A stretch of DNA of 41,169 nucleotides from Gp13-AA77 sp035516075. GTDB lineage: Bacteria; Acidobacteriota; Terriglobia; UBA7540. Made by a program: the position numbers and the translations under genes. The stretch is taken from NCBI GenBank assembly GCA_035516075.1, contig DATJAQ010000154.1, forward strand, positions 1-41,169, read 5' to 3'. This document shows, piece by piece, positions 1 through 8,595 of this stretch. Position 1 is the first letter of the stretch; every line of letters begins with the position of its first letter. Under the pieces are notes generated by a model. The model saw only the letters and a program-made list of their open reading frames with translations. It was not told where the DNA came from and ran no database searches.

Positions 1-1313
1 ACCGGGGCGCCAGGATTGGCCGTTAATCCGAAGAAGTTATTGTCGTGCTGGCCCCAGGCCTCGAAACCCACCCGCACGTTGTGCCCCTTCTTCTCGGCCT
101 GAAGCAGGGCGCGCACTCCCAGGTAGTTGGAACGGACGTTGTCGTCGAGGACAAAAGGCGTGTCCGCGGGCCCGCCCACGTAATGCGTGTCGTTGAAATG
201 AAAGTACGGCGAGAGAGAAAACACCAACCCGCCCGGCGTGCTGTGGACCCACTGAAAGCCCACCAGATCGTCGCGCTCCAAATCGAGGTCGCGGATGCCG
301 GCGGCCTGCGTGTCAGCCGAGTTCGGGATCTGGTAATGGTCCCCGCGCAGGGAGGCAATCCAGCGCACCTGATCGCGCGCATTGGGGTTGTAGAGAACGG
401 AAAAGAATCCGCCGAGGCCGCTCGTTTGATCGTGAATCACCGCCGAAGTTGGCGTCTCCAGGCCGAGATCGGACCGGCTGCCGTCGAGGCTGGCGTAATA
501 GGCCAGGCGGTCCGTGTGGCCGCCGAAGTTGAGCTGGTCGTCCGTGGTGCCGAGATTGCCGAAGGAAGTCACCAATTCCGCGGCGTTATTGCGCTCGAAG
601 CCGGTCGGCGTAACGACGTTGAAGAAGCCGTAGGTGCGGTCGCCGTACTCGCTCGAGTAACCGCCGCGCTCCACCTCCAGCGATTCGACGTTTTTGGGAT
701 TGATCAGCGGCGCCACGTTGGCCGCGATATTGGTGTTGATCACCGGGATGCCGTCGAAGAACCAGTTCACCTGGTGGCCGCCGCGCATGTGAAGCATGTC
801 GTGCACGATGTAAGCCCCGGGCGTGAAGTCCGTGATCATGGCCAGGCTGTTGGTCTGGTCCGCACCGGGCGTGCGTTGAATTTCCTGAGGTGTCACGACG
901 GTTTGAACCGTCGAGGACTGCGTGCGCAGTCTGCTCGCCTGACCCGATACCTCCACAGTTTGAGTCAGACCGGCGAGCCTCAGTTGAAAGTGAATCACGG
1001 GCGCCTTGCCGGCCGTCACCGAGACGGGCTTTGCCAGCGCTGTGAAGCCTGACGCCGTCACGGTGACCTGAACCTGACCCTCCGGAACGTTGTCGAGCTC
1101 AAACTCGCCGTTCGAGTCCGACTGCGCCGTTTGAGACCAGCCACCGTTCTGCGCTCGAACCACGACGGTTGCCGCCGCGATGGGGCGGTGCCGGGGATCG
1201 TGCACAATACCCTTCAAGATTCCGAAAGGGGCCGCCTGCACGGGGGCCACGAAGAACAGGGCGGCAGCGGCCAGGAACAAACACTTCAAACATATTCCAT
1301 ACTTGCCGAACAT
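1..1313 (-). CDS. TonB-dependent receptor with N-terminal carboxypeptidase-regulatory-like domain (partial, C-terminus off window)
   Basis: This is an outer membrane receptor of the TonB-dependent family. The 437 visible codons are open and begin at ATG 1313, preceded by an AAGGAGGA ribosome binding site about six bases away. Residues 1-28 look like a signal peptide. Residues about 33-115 form a beta-sandwich carboxypeptidase-regulatory-like domain (FGILKGIVHDPRHRPIAAAT). A plug domain follows at about 125-235, with VNWFFDGIPV and VESLEVERGGYSSEYGDR typical of TonB plugs. The first barrel strands come after that, and the barrel's end lies outside the window. The domain order resembles the Oar/SusC-like receptors abundant in Acidobacteriota. 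It lies downstream of a metal-efflux cluster and a Cys/His/Met-rich small protein, so a role in metal or metallophore traffic is possible, but the sequence does not show the substrate. Confidence 0.9.
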   Translation of the reverse strand, partial: MFGKYGICLKCLFLAAAALFFVAPVQAAPFGILKGIVHDPRHRPIAAATVVVRAQNGGWSQTAQSDSNGEFELDNVPEGQVQVTVTASGFTALAKPVSVTAGKAPVIHFQLRLAGLTQTVEVSGQASRLRTQSSTVQTVVTPQEIQRTPGADQTNSLAMITDFTPGAYIVHDMLHMRGGHQVNWFFDGIPVINTNIAANVAPLINPKNVESLEVERGGYSSEYGDRTYGFFNVVTPTGFERNNAAELVTSFGNLGTTDDQLNFGGHTDRLAYYASLDGSRSDLGLETPTSAVIHDQTSGLGGFFSVLYNPNARDQVRWIASLRGDHYQIPNSADTQAAGIRDLDLERDDLVGFQWVHSTPGGLVFSLSPYFHFNDTHYVGGPADTPFVLDDNVRSNYLGVRALLQAEKKGHNVRVGFEAWGQHDNNFFGLTANPGAP

Positions 1314-1438
1314 AAGAATCCTCCTTGGGCGTAGACCAAAAAAGACGAAGGTGCGTGCGCGCGGCGATGCCTCGCCGGGGATACCGGCGCGAGACACCGC
1401 TGAAGCGGCGCGTAAACTCGTTCGGTTGGGAATGAAAA

Positions 1439-1822
1439 CTACGCTTGAGGAGGCTTGTCCATTGGCGATGAGAAGCCTTCCATGGGAGAACCCGCAACCG
1501 GCGCCTGCACGCGCAAGCGCGCGGCGGAAAGCGCCGCGACCGCGGCCGCCGGCAGGTCAAAACAGAATCGGAAGGCGATGGGCGGGACGAGCGAAGCTGA
1601 ACTCGGCGAAACTGAGCAGGTGCAGAGGCTGGAATCGCCGGCTGCGCTACCGGCGCCGTGGCAATGCCCGCCCATACTCATCGGCATGCCCGTCATCCGG
1701 CACTGGCCGTGACCATTGCAGCAGGACCGCCCGCACTCCGGCTGAGCGGGCGCGAGGCCGGCGGGCACACCCGCGGCCACCAACGTGCCGAGCGCGACCC
1801 AGGCGGCGAACTTGCGCAGCAT
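1439..1822 (-). CDS. Small exported Cys/His/Met-rich protein, possible metal-binding
   Basis: A 127-residue protein of unrecognised family. Residues 1-26 form a signal peptide (charged start, then LVAAGVPAGLAPAQ). The mature start is packed with possible metal ligands: C30, C34, C35, H38, C41, M43, M46, M48, M50, H53, C54 and H55. A second pair follows at C67 and C69. The rest is Ala/Pro-rich and ends in KPPQA. The mix of thiol, thioether and imidazole groups is typical of periplasmic copper(I) or silver binding segments. The gene sits 129 bp after the remains of a heavy-metal RND pump and before a TonB receptor, which supports a metal role by context. Its layout loosely resembles the small DUF2946-like proteins near copper genes, but I cannot confirm membership. 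The reading frame is intact although the pump genes are broken. Confidence 0.6.
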   Translation of the reverse strand: MLRKFAAWVALGTLVAAGVPAGLAPAQPECGRSCCNGHGQCRMTGMPMSMGGHCHGAGSAAGDSSLCTCSVSPSSASLVPPIAFRFCFDLPAAAVAALSAARLRVQAPVAGSPMEGFSSPMDKPPQA

Positions 1823-1951
1823 TGTGTGATGCTAACACAAGGCGGATGCCGCCATCAACCTGACCATCGGACTGACAGACTCAACCTGGCGTTTTTTGAA
1901 ACGGAGGATCGGAGGTGAGATTCGGGCAGAGCAACAGCCAATCACCAGGCA

Positions 1952-4430
1952 TCACACTTGAAGCACATCCCCTTCGCGCGCGACGAGCAGGTAAAGCGCC
2001 GGGTTGACAAAGAAGCCGAGCAGCAGACGTGACACCGAGCCGGCCACCACCACGACGGCGAACGGGCCCTGGCTGTCGGACCCGATGCCGTGGGAAAGAG
2101 CGGCCGGCAGCAGACCCAGGCAAGCCACCAGAGCGGTCATCATAATGGGGCGCAGGCGGAGGAGCGAGGCTTCGAGGGTGCCTTCGAGGATGCCCTTGCC
2201 TTCCAGCCGCAGCTTGTTGATAGACGACACCAGAATCACCACCGTTTCCACCGAAACGCCCATCAGGGCAAGCAGCCCCAGCACGGAGGAGACGCTGAAG
2301 GGGGTGTGGGTCAGCCGCAGAGCCAGCAATGCCCCTACGGGCTCTGTCATGACCACGCCGAGCGCGATCGAAACCGGGAACTTGAAGTTTCCGTACAGAG
2401 CAAAAAGGATGAGCGCGATCAGCACCACCGTAAGTGGGCCGATCACGTCGAGCTGATCGCGCGCCGCCAGGTACTCGCTATACTCACCGCCCCAGGTCAT
2501 GGTGTACCCCGCCGAAAGCGAAACTTGTTGGTGAATCACCTTTTGCGCGTCCTCCACGGCGCGGGCGAGATCCCGGCCCACGATGCTGTACTGCACCCCG
2601 ATGTAGCGCGAGTTGTTTTCGCGATAGATGAATAAGGCCCCGCTGCCCTCGCGAATGTCGGCGAGCGCGCTCAGCGGAATTTGCTGGCCCGCCGGCGTGC
2701 CCACTAACAGATTGCCGATCTGGCGGGCGTTCGAGCGGAACTGCGGCTCCATGTGCACGACGAGGTCGAACAGTTTTTCGCCCTGGATCACCTGGGTGGT
2801 GGCCTGGCCGCCCACCGCCGCCTCAATCACGGCCTCCACGTCCGACACGTTGATTCCGTAGCGGGGGATCTTCTCCCGGTCAACGTCTACCAGCAGGCTG
2901 GGTTGGCCGAGCTCGCGGACCACGGTCAATTCCGTGAACCCCGGCACGTGGCCGAGGATTTGCTTGATTTGCAGGGCCTTGTCTTGCAGCACGCCTAAGT
3001 CAGGGCCGTAAACCTTCACCGCCAGTGCGCTTTTCAGACCGGTCAAGGCCTCGTCCACCGCGTCTTCGGCGGGCTGAGTAAAGTTGAAGATGATGCCCGG
3101 ATACGACTCGAGCCGCGAGCGGAGGGAAGCGATCAACTCCTCCTTGGTGCGGATGGGCCGCTCCAGGCCCGGTCGTTATACGGGCGAAGGCCCACGTAGA
3201 ACTCGAAGTTGAAAAAGCCCGTGGGATCGGTCCCGTCGTCGGGGCGGCCCAATTCGGAGCCCACCACAGTGACCTGAGGATACGACTTGAGGATCGCGCG
3301 AATTTGGGGTGCGATCTTGTCGGCTTCGTCAAAGGAAATGGTATACGGCAGCGTCGCCCGCACCCAGAGCGCGCCCTCGTCGAGATGGGGCATGAACTCA
3401 CCGCCGATGCTGGTCACGATAAGCAGCGTCGCGCCGAAAATAAGCGCCGCAATGCCACCGTCAGCTTTGGGCGGTCGAGACACCAGGCGAGCTGACGCGC
3501 GTACACTCGCCGGATCCCCTCGAAGATGGGGTTTCGGCGTTCGTGCACCCCGCGCTTGAACCAGTACGAGGCGAGCACCGGCACCAGCGTGAGCGCCAGC
3601 ACCAGCGCCCCGATCAGCGCAAACGCCATGGTATCGGCCATGGGGTGGAAGAGCTTTCCCGAAGGCCCCGTCAGAGCGTAAATGGGCAGGTACCCTGCGA
3701 TGATGACGGCGACAGAATAGAACACGGGCCGGTCCACGTCGCGGGTGGCCGCCAGAATGACTTCGCTCAGCCGGTAGTCCTGACCTTCACGAAGCCCCAG
3801 TTCACGGTAGATGTTCTCCATGATGACCACGGTGCCGTCGATGATGATGCCGAAGTCGATGGCCCCGATGGAGAGCAGGTTTGCTGAGACGTCGTGATAG
3901 TGGAGGAAGATGAAGGCAAACAAAAGCGCCGGGGGGATGGTAAGGGCGGTGATGACGGCGGCGCGGACGCTGACCAGGAAGAATATCAGCACGACCAGAA
4001 CCAGGATCATGCCGCGCAGGAGATTCCCTTCCACGGTATCGGTGGTGAGGTACACCAGGGCGCTGCGATCGTAGTAGGGCACAATTTTGACGTCACGCGG
4101 CAGCACCTGGCGGTTGAGTTCTTCGGTCTTCTGCTCCACGCGCTTCAGCACGTTTTGCGTCTGCTCGCCGCGGCGCATCAGGATGACGCCTTCCACAGCA
4201 TCGTCATGATTCTCGAAGCCGAACTCGCCTAGCCGCGGAGCGTGCCCGATGGTCACCCGGCCAATGTCTTGCACCCGCACGGGCGAGCCGTTGTTGCTGG
4301 CCACCACGATGTTGCCGATGTCCTGGATATCGCGCACCAGGCCCAGCCCGCGCACGCAATAAAACTGGCCGCCTTGCTGGTAAAAACCGCCCCAGCGTTG
4401 CCGTTATTGGCGGCCAGCGCCGGTGCGGAA
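1952..4430 (-). pseudogene. cusA: Heavy-metal efflux RND permease (CusA/CzcA type), N-terminus deleted and frameshifted
   Basis: Remains of the inner membrane pump of a CusCBA/CzcCBA complex. Reading down the minus strand, recognisable CusA sequence starts at LAANNGNAG near 4430 and runs to the normal end NPALYLLVAR...DVLQV at 1952. That is about 826 codons, so roughly 215 N-terminal residues are missing from the usual length near 1,040. Three frame changes occur, each repaired by adding one base: near 4387-4393 (a short G run between NAG and GFYQQGG), near 3454-3458 (between RPKLTV and IAALIFGATLL), and near 3165-3175 (before RTKEELIASLRSR). The HME-type proton-relay segment AIDFGIIIDGTVV is still readable. 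Its front is joined to a cusB leader peptide. True decay and assembly error are both possible for the frameshifts. The deletion and the stops in cusC favour decay. Confidence 0.85.
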
Positions 4431-4519
4431 TGCCCGCACGCCGTCATGGCCCAGGCGAGCGCGCCAAGCGCCAGCAGAGCGCCCGGGGCGCGATCGTGAT
4501 TCCGGAGAGCGTTCCTCAT
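4431..4519 (-). pseudogene. cusB: Leader peptide of a CusB-type membrane fusion lipoprotein, rest of gene deleted
   Basis: About 30 codons starting at ATG 4519, which overlaps the cusC stop as ATGA. They encode a lipoprotein signal peptide: MRNALRN, then the hydrophobic run LLALGALAWA, then the lipobox MTAC. In cusCBA operons the gene between cusC and cusA encodes the periplasmic adaptor CusB, often a lipoprotein. Here the frame passes straight from GHSAPA into LAANNGNAG, which is internal CusA sequence. A single deletion that removed the body of cusB (normally about 1.1 kb) and the first about 215 codons of cusA explains this best. The exact junction is uncertain within about ten codons. The identity rests on the lipoprotein leader plus gene order, because no adaptor domain remains. 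Confidence 0.65.
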
Positions 4520-5820
4520 GGCGAGTTCCTCATTCCGACTGCTTCGCGAACCTGTTCCACCGCCAGCATGTAATTGGAGAGCGCCTGCCGGTAGGCGAAC
4601 TGGGTGGCCCGGTAGCTGCGCTCGGCGTCGAGGAAGTCCAGCAGGCTGGCCACGCCGCGCCGGTAGGCGTATTCGCTGATGTCGCGCGAATCGCGAGCCT
4701 GCTTGAGATACCCCGATTCGTAGAGTCCGGCCACCTGTTCGGCGGTGTGAAGGCCTTCATAGGCGTTTTCGACGTCGGTCCGCACCTGGTCCTCGGCGGC
4801 CCTCTCAAGCTCCTGCGCCTGGTCGATGGCGTAATGCGTGCGCGCGATCTCACCCTGGTTGCGGTCCCAGACCGGGATTTCGATGGCGGCCGTGAAGCCC
4901 GCCGAATTGATGCCGGCAACGTGGGTGTAGGTAAAGGCGGTCGTCAAGTCGCGTTTGCCGTTGGCCTTGGCGAGCTTGTACTGGCTGTCGGCGGCGGTGA
5001 TGCCCTGGCGCGTCGCGAGCAGGTCAGGGCGGTGCTGGAGGGCCGCCAACTCCAGGTCCTGCTTGTTGAGGTGCAGCGGCGCGTAAGCAAGCTCCCCCGC
5101 CACGTCGTAATCCTCCGGCACGGCATCGTAACCGGGCAACTGACGCAGGCCGGGGCGGGCTTGCACCAGCGAGAGTTCGGCGGACGAAACGTCCGTCTGG
5201 AACTGAAGGAGCTGAAGCTTGATCTTGAGGAAATCGCCTTCGCTGATCGAGCCCGCCTTGAATTGCGATCGCGAGATGTCAACGGTCTTCTGGAAGCTTT
5301 CGAGGTCCTGGCGCGCGAAGTCCAGGCTGGACCTGGCGAGCAGAACGCCCACGTATTGCTGAGCCACGTTGAAGGTGAGCACGCGTTCGTTGTCGTACAC
5401 GCCGGCCCGCGTGACCGCCGTCTGGTCCTTGGCGGCTTCGATGCGCGCGTCGCGCTTGTGGCCCCTCTCTCAGGTGAAGGCCGCGCTGGCGTCGAATTCG
5501 GTGATTTGATTGAAGGTGGTTGAATTGTAATCGCTCGGAGTAATCGGGATGAAAAGATCGTCGTACGTGAGCACGGGATTCGGCCGGATGGCTGCCGTGA
5601 TCTCGTCGGCCTGGCTCTGCTGGATCTGGGATTGGGCGGCGCGCAGCGCGTGGTTGTGCGCCAAAGCGAGCTGAATCGCCTAGTCGAGGTCGATCTTCAC
5701 GGAGGGTTGCGACCGGCCGGCGCGGGCGGGGCAGGCCAGCAGCACCTCGCACATCACGAACAAGATAAGGCCCGCCCGGCGGGCCGGCTCGGGAAGAGAG
5801 CGCGGGGATGCGTCACACAT
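4516..5820 (-). pseudogene. cusC: TolC-family outer membrane factor (CusC/CzcC type) with two in-frame stops
   Basis: The outer membrane channel of a metal-efflux complex, about 435 codons, a normal length for the family. ATG 5820 begins MCDASPRSLPEPARR, then a hydrophobic export segment (LILFVMCEVLLACPARA). All readable parts share one frame. That frame is broken by TAG at 5680-5682 (codon 47, in KIDLD*AIQLALAHNHALR, where Gln is expected and CAG to TAG would explain it) and by TGA at 5470-5472 (codon 117, in DASAAFT*ERGHKRDARI, where TGG to TGA is plausible). The long helical region from 5400 to the end (VLTFNVAQQYVGVLLARSSL ... LDAERSYRATQFAYRQALSN) is a clear CusC/CzcC pattern. Two different stop codons, both explained by single transitions, argue against recoding and against simple indel sequencing error. 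Confidence 0.85.
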
Positions 5821-5942
5821 CTTTTTACTCCACTACCTCAGAAAGCCTTAGATCGCAAAGCAGACACCCAACGATAAGGCCTTAAGCAAGGCCAAGCCGT
5901 TCGCAAACAATGAAATCGCGCAAAGCTGGAGACGGGCGTTCG

Positions 5943-6341
5943 CTAGGAGAGGGGTGAAGCGCGGCCGTAAACAACCGCAGAAAGCTCGGAAGGAATAAAA
6001 ACCGAGAGCGGACCGAGGACCAGATACAAACAACGCACCGACTGCTGTGCGTTCGATGCCGCCGCCAGGCGCGCGGCGCTGAGGCGCATGATCTGGCAAA
6101 CCGGGCAAAGCGTCCAATCGGAAGCGGCTGGCGCGGGCGTCCCCCGCTGACTGCCGGCGCTCGCCGGCGCGCGCCCGGCGACAAAGTTAAAGTCGTCGTG
6201 GTGATGAAGAGCCGCGATCCCCAGGAGGTTTAGCTGCAGCAGCAAACCGGCGCCGATACCCCGCAGCAGACCGGGCTTCCAATGCGCACGCACCGCTCCA
6301 TTGTCGCAAAGCCAGGCTGGATCAGGGCGCCTCGTCTTCAT
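5943..6341 (-). CDS. Small membrane-anchored His/Cys protein, DUF2946-like layout
   Basis: A 132-residue protein starting at ATG 6341, whose first bases overlap the lpxD stop (ATGA), which suggests translational coupling. A hydrophobic segment spans about residues 24-45 (GLLRGIGAGLLLQLNLLGIA), followed at once by HHHDD (46-50). A low-complexity Ala/Pro/Ser linker leads to LCPVCQIMR (C79, C82), then LSAARL and a second hydrophobic stretch at about 104-118. The combination of one N-terminal membrane helix, a His cluster and a CPxC motif resembles the small DUF2946-type proteins often found beside copper-resistance genes. I infer this from layout only. It is the last open gene before the broken cusC, 122 bp downstream, so it probably belongs to the metal cluster and only shares a transcript with the lipid A genes. 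Confidence 0.6.
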   Translation of the reverse strand: MKTRRPDPAWLCDNGAVRAHWKPGLLRGIGAGLLLQLNLLGIAALHHHDDFNFVAGRAPASAGSQRGTPAPAASDWTLCPVCQIMRLSAARLAAASNAQQSVRCLYLVLGPLSVFIPSELSAVVYGRASPLS

Positions 6342-7372
6342 TTGCCGGGCGGGCGCGCCGGGCGCCCGTCGAGCTTCCGTTCGAGCTCGGACACCCGCCG
6401 GGCGAGGTCCGGCAGACGGCCGAGGTGCGCGTACTGGCGCTTGAATACGGCCAGCGGCCGCGCCGGGATGCCCCACACGGTAGCGCCTCTGCGCACGATC
6501 TTGCCGGGAAGAATTCCGGCCTTCGAGGCCAAGCGTGCCCCCTCTTCGATCACAACGTGGTCGCCAATGCCCACCTGGCCGCCGATCACAGCGTAGTCGC
6601 CCACCTCCACGCTGCCCGAAATGCCGGTCTGGGCCGCGATCACGCAGTGCTTTCCGATCCTGACGTTGTGGGCGATCTGGACCAGGTTGTCGATCTTCGT
6701 TCCTTCGCCGATCACCGTGGTGCCCAGCGAGCCGCGATCGATGGTGCTGTTGCAGCCGATCTCCACATCGTCCTCGACGACGACTGCGCCGAGCTGCGGA
6801 AACTTCCAGTGCCGGCCCTCCGCGAACACATAACCGAAGCCGTCCCCTCCAATCACCACCCCGGCGTGCAAGATCACCCGGTTGCCGATCCGGACTCCGG
6901 GATAGAGTACGGTGCGAGGGTGGAGCACGCAGTCGTCGCCGATTACGGCGCTCTCTCCGATGAAGACTCCGGCGCCAAGATGCGTCCGCGCGCCCACGCG
7001 CGCACCCGGCTCGACCACCACATGTGGTCCCACGGAAACATCAGGCCCGAGGGTCGCCTGCGAAGCCACAACTGCCGTGGGGTGAACGCCCGGCTCGTGC
7101 GCCGCCGGCGGCAACAGTGCGGACGCCACGCGAATGAAGGCCAGCTTGGGCCCGGCCACGGCGACCGTGGTACGGCCTTCGAGAACGCTGTTCTCAGGAA
7201 TCAAGATGCAGGCGGCGCGCGAGCGGGCCGCACGCGCCAACGCCTTCGGATCGGCGGCGAACGCCAGGTCCGACGGGCCGGCGTCGTCCAGCGCAGCGAG
7301 ACCGCTTACTTCGCGCGCCGGCTCGCCGTGAACCGTTCCGCCGACCAGCCGGGCGATGTCGTCTACCTTCAT
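6338..7372 (-). CDS. lpxD: UDP-3-O-acylglucosamine N-acyltransferase LpxD
   Basis: Third step of lipid A synthesis: transfers a 3-hydroxyacyl chain from acyl carrier protein to the 2-amino group of UDP-3-O-acylglucosamine, in the cytoplasm. The 344-residue length fits the family (about 340). The N-terminal uridine-binding domain (MKVDDIARLVGG ... GPSDLAFAADPKA) is followed by a long left-handed beta-helix of hexapeptide repeats from about residue 98. Active-site region sequence such as VILHAGVVIGGDGFGYVF and NLVQIAHNVRIGKH is present, followed by the usual C-terminal helix (PLAVFKRQYAHLGRLPDLARR). I chose ATG 7372 because the family start MKVDDIARL lies there; the frame is open 14 codons further upstream. 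It lies 60 bp after lpxL and overlaps the next small gene by ATGA. Confidence 0.95.
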   Translation of the reverse strand: MKVDDIARLVGGTVHGEPAREVSGLAALDDAGPSDLAFAADPKALARAARSRAACILIPENSVLEGRTTVAVAGPKLAFIRVASALLPPAAHEPGVHPTAVVASQATLGPDVSVGPHVVVEPGARVGARTHLGAGVFIGESAVIGDDCVLHPRTVLYPGVRIGNRVILHAGVVIGGDGFGYVFAEGRHWKFPQLGAVVVEDDVEIGCNSTIDRGSLGTTVIGEGTKIDNLVQIAHNVRIGKHCVIAAQTGISGSVEVGDYAVIGGQVGIGDHVVIEEGARLASKAGILPGKIVRRGATVWGIPARPLAVFKRQYAHLGRLPDLARRVSELERKLDGRPARPPGK

Positions 7373-7432
7373 TACGGCCTCGTTTCCCCTTGGGTTCGCG
7401 CTCAGAAAGTTCAAGCCACCGGCCGTCCGGGC

Positions 7433-8419
7433 TCAGGATGGATACAGCGGCGGCTCGCCGGGCGGGCGCGTCTTCCAGCGGCGGTGAACCCAAAGCCACT
7501 GGTCGGGATAGCGGCGGATCTGCTGCTCGATCAGCAGGGTAAAATGCGCGGTGTTCAGCCGAATCTCTTCCTCGGAATCGGAGTGCTTGATCCAAGGAAC
7601 GGGCTCGAAGCGAAGGAGGTACTTGCCGAGCTTTGGATCCCACACCGCGAGACCCAGCACCAGGGCGGCGCCGGTCTTTCGCGCCAGGCGCGCCGGCCCG
7701 CTGGTGGTGGAAGCGAGGCGGCCGAAAAAGTCCACAAAGATTCCCTCGGAGGCGAGCATGTTCGTATCCATCAAGACGCCCACCGCTTCGCCCTCTCGTA
7801 GCGCTTGAATTGCCCGCCGGGCGAACTCGTTTTTTTCGACCGGCCTTCCGCCCTTCAAACACCGGTAGCGGGTGATCAGAGCGTCGAGCAGCGGGTTATC
7901 CATGGGCCGGACGGTGAAATTGATCGGGTGGCCATACACGCTGTGAGCGAAGGAGCTGAGCTCCCAATTCCCGAAATGCGCCGTCAAGAAGATCACCCCT
8001 TTGCCCCGGGCTTGGGCCGCCGCGTAGTGCTCGAAACCCTCGTAGACAATCAGGCGCTCGATGTTGTCGCAGGTGAGCCGGGGGAAAGAGGAAAAGTCGG
8101 CCAGCATCCGCCCGAATCCGCGAAATGTGCGGAAGAGCGCACGCCGCCGCTTCCCCTCAGACCACTCCGGAAACGCCAGGCGCAGGTTGAAAAGACCTAC
8201 TTGCCGCAAGTGCGGCCAGAAAAGGTAACTGCCGGCCGCCACTCCTTCGCAGACGGCGCGCGCGATCCGGAGCGGGAGGACTCCGAGGAATCGCAGAATA
8301 CCGGCCGCCGCCAGATATTCGACGCGATGGCGAATCGAGGGCTGGCTCGCGGCGCGCCGGGACGACGGCCGGCGGGCGGCGACGGACTTGGAAGTCACAG
8401 ACATCGGCACTGGCGGCAT
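7433..8419 (-). CDS. lpxL: Lipid A biosynthesis acyltransferase (LpxL/HtrB family)
   Basis: A late acyltransferase adding a secondary acyl chain to lipid A at the cytoplasmic face of the inner membrane. From ATG 8419 it is 328 residues, near the family's 300-310. The catalytic HX4E motif appears as TAHFGNWE (H148, E153 from this start). Further matches include GVLMDTNMLASEGIFVDFFG (a block where family members read DQ...GVFV.FFG) and the C-terminal segment YPDQWLWVHRRWKTRP, which fits the RRPEQW/WxHRRWK signature. A hydrophobic helix lies at about 36-68. ATG 8404 is an equally possible start, since neither has a strong ribosome binding site. The frame stays open upstream to 8602, but that would overlap the divergent GNAT gene. 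It is followed by lpxD. No kdtA or lpxA is nearby, so this is a partial lipid A cluster. Confidence 0.88.
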   Translation of the reverse strand: MPPVPMSVTSKSVAARRPSSRRAASQPSIRHRVEYLAAAGILRFLGVLPLRIARAVCEGVAAGSYLFWPHLRQVGLFNLRLAFPEWSEGKRRRALFRTFRGFGRMLADFSSFPRLTCDNIERLIVYEGFEHYAAAQARGKGVIFLTAHFGNWELSSFAHSVYGHPINFTVRPMDNPLLDALITRYRCLKGGRPVEKNEFARRAIQALREGEAVGVLMDTNMLASEGIFVDFFGRLASTTSGPARLARKTGAALVLGLAVWDPKLGKYLLRFEPVPWIKHSDSEEEIRLNTAHFTLLIEQQIRRYPDQWLWVHRRWKTRPPGEPPLYPS

Positions 8420-8595
8420 GCGGAGCGCGCATCTCCCGGCCCGCGGCTGCCTTCTGAGACGCGTGACGCTCGCGCTCCCCAGGGACGGCTGGCGGCGCAC
8501 CGAACCCGCAACGCGGCGAGCCCCGAATACCGCTTGTAGGTTATACTCCCTCGGACCGGCGCGGCGCGGTCTGAAACCGTAAAGGGAACCCGGCC

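Noticed and set aside
5470..5682. Stop-codon readthrough or selenocysteine/pyrrolysine recoding in cusC
   Set aside because: The two stops differ (TAG and TGA), occur where ordinary Gln and Trp are expected, and the downstream cusB/cusA genes are also broken. No recoding element was seen.
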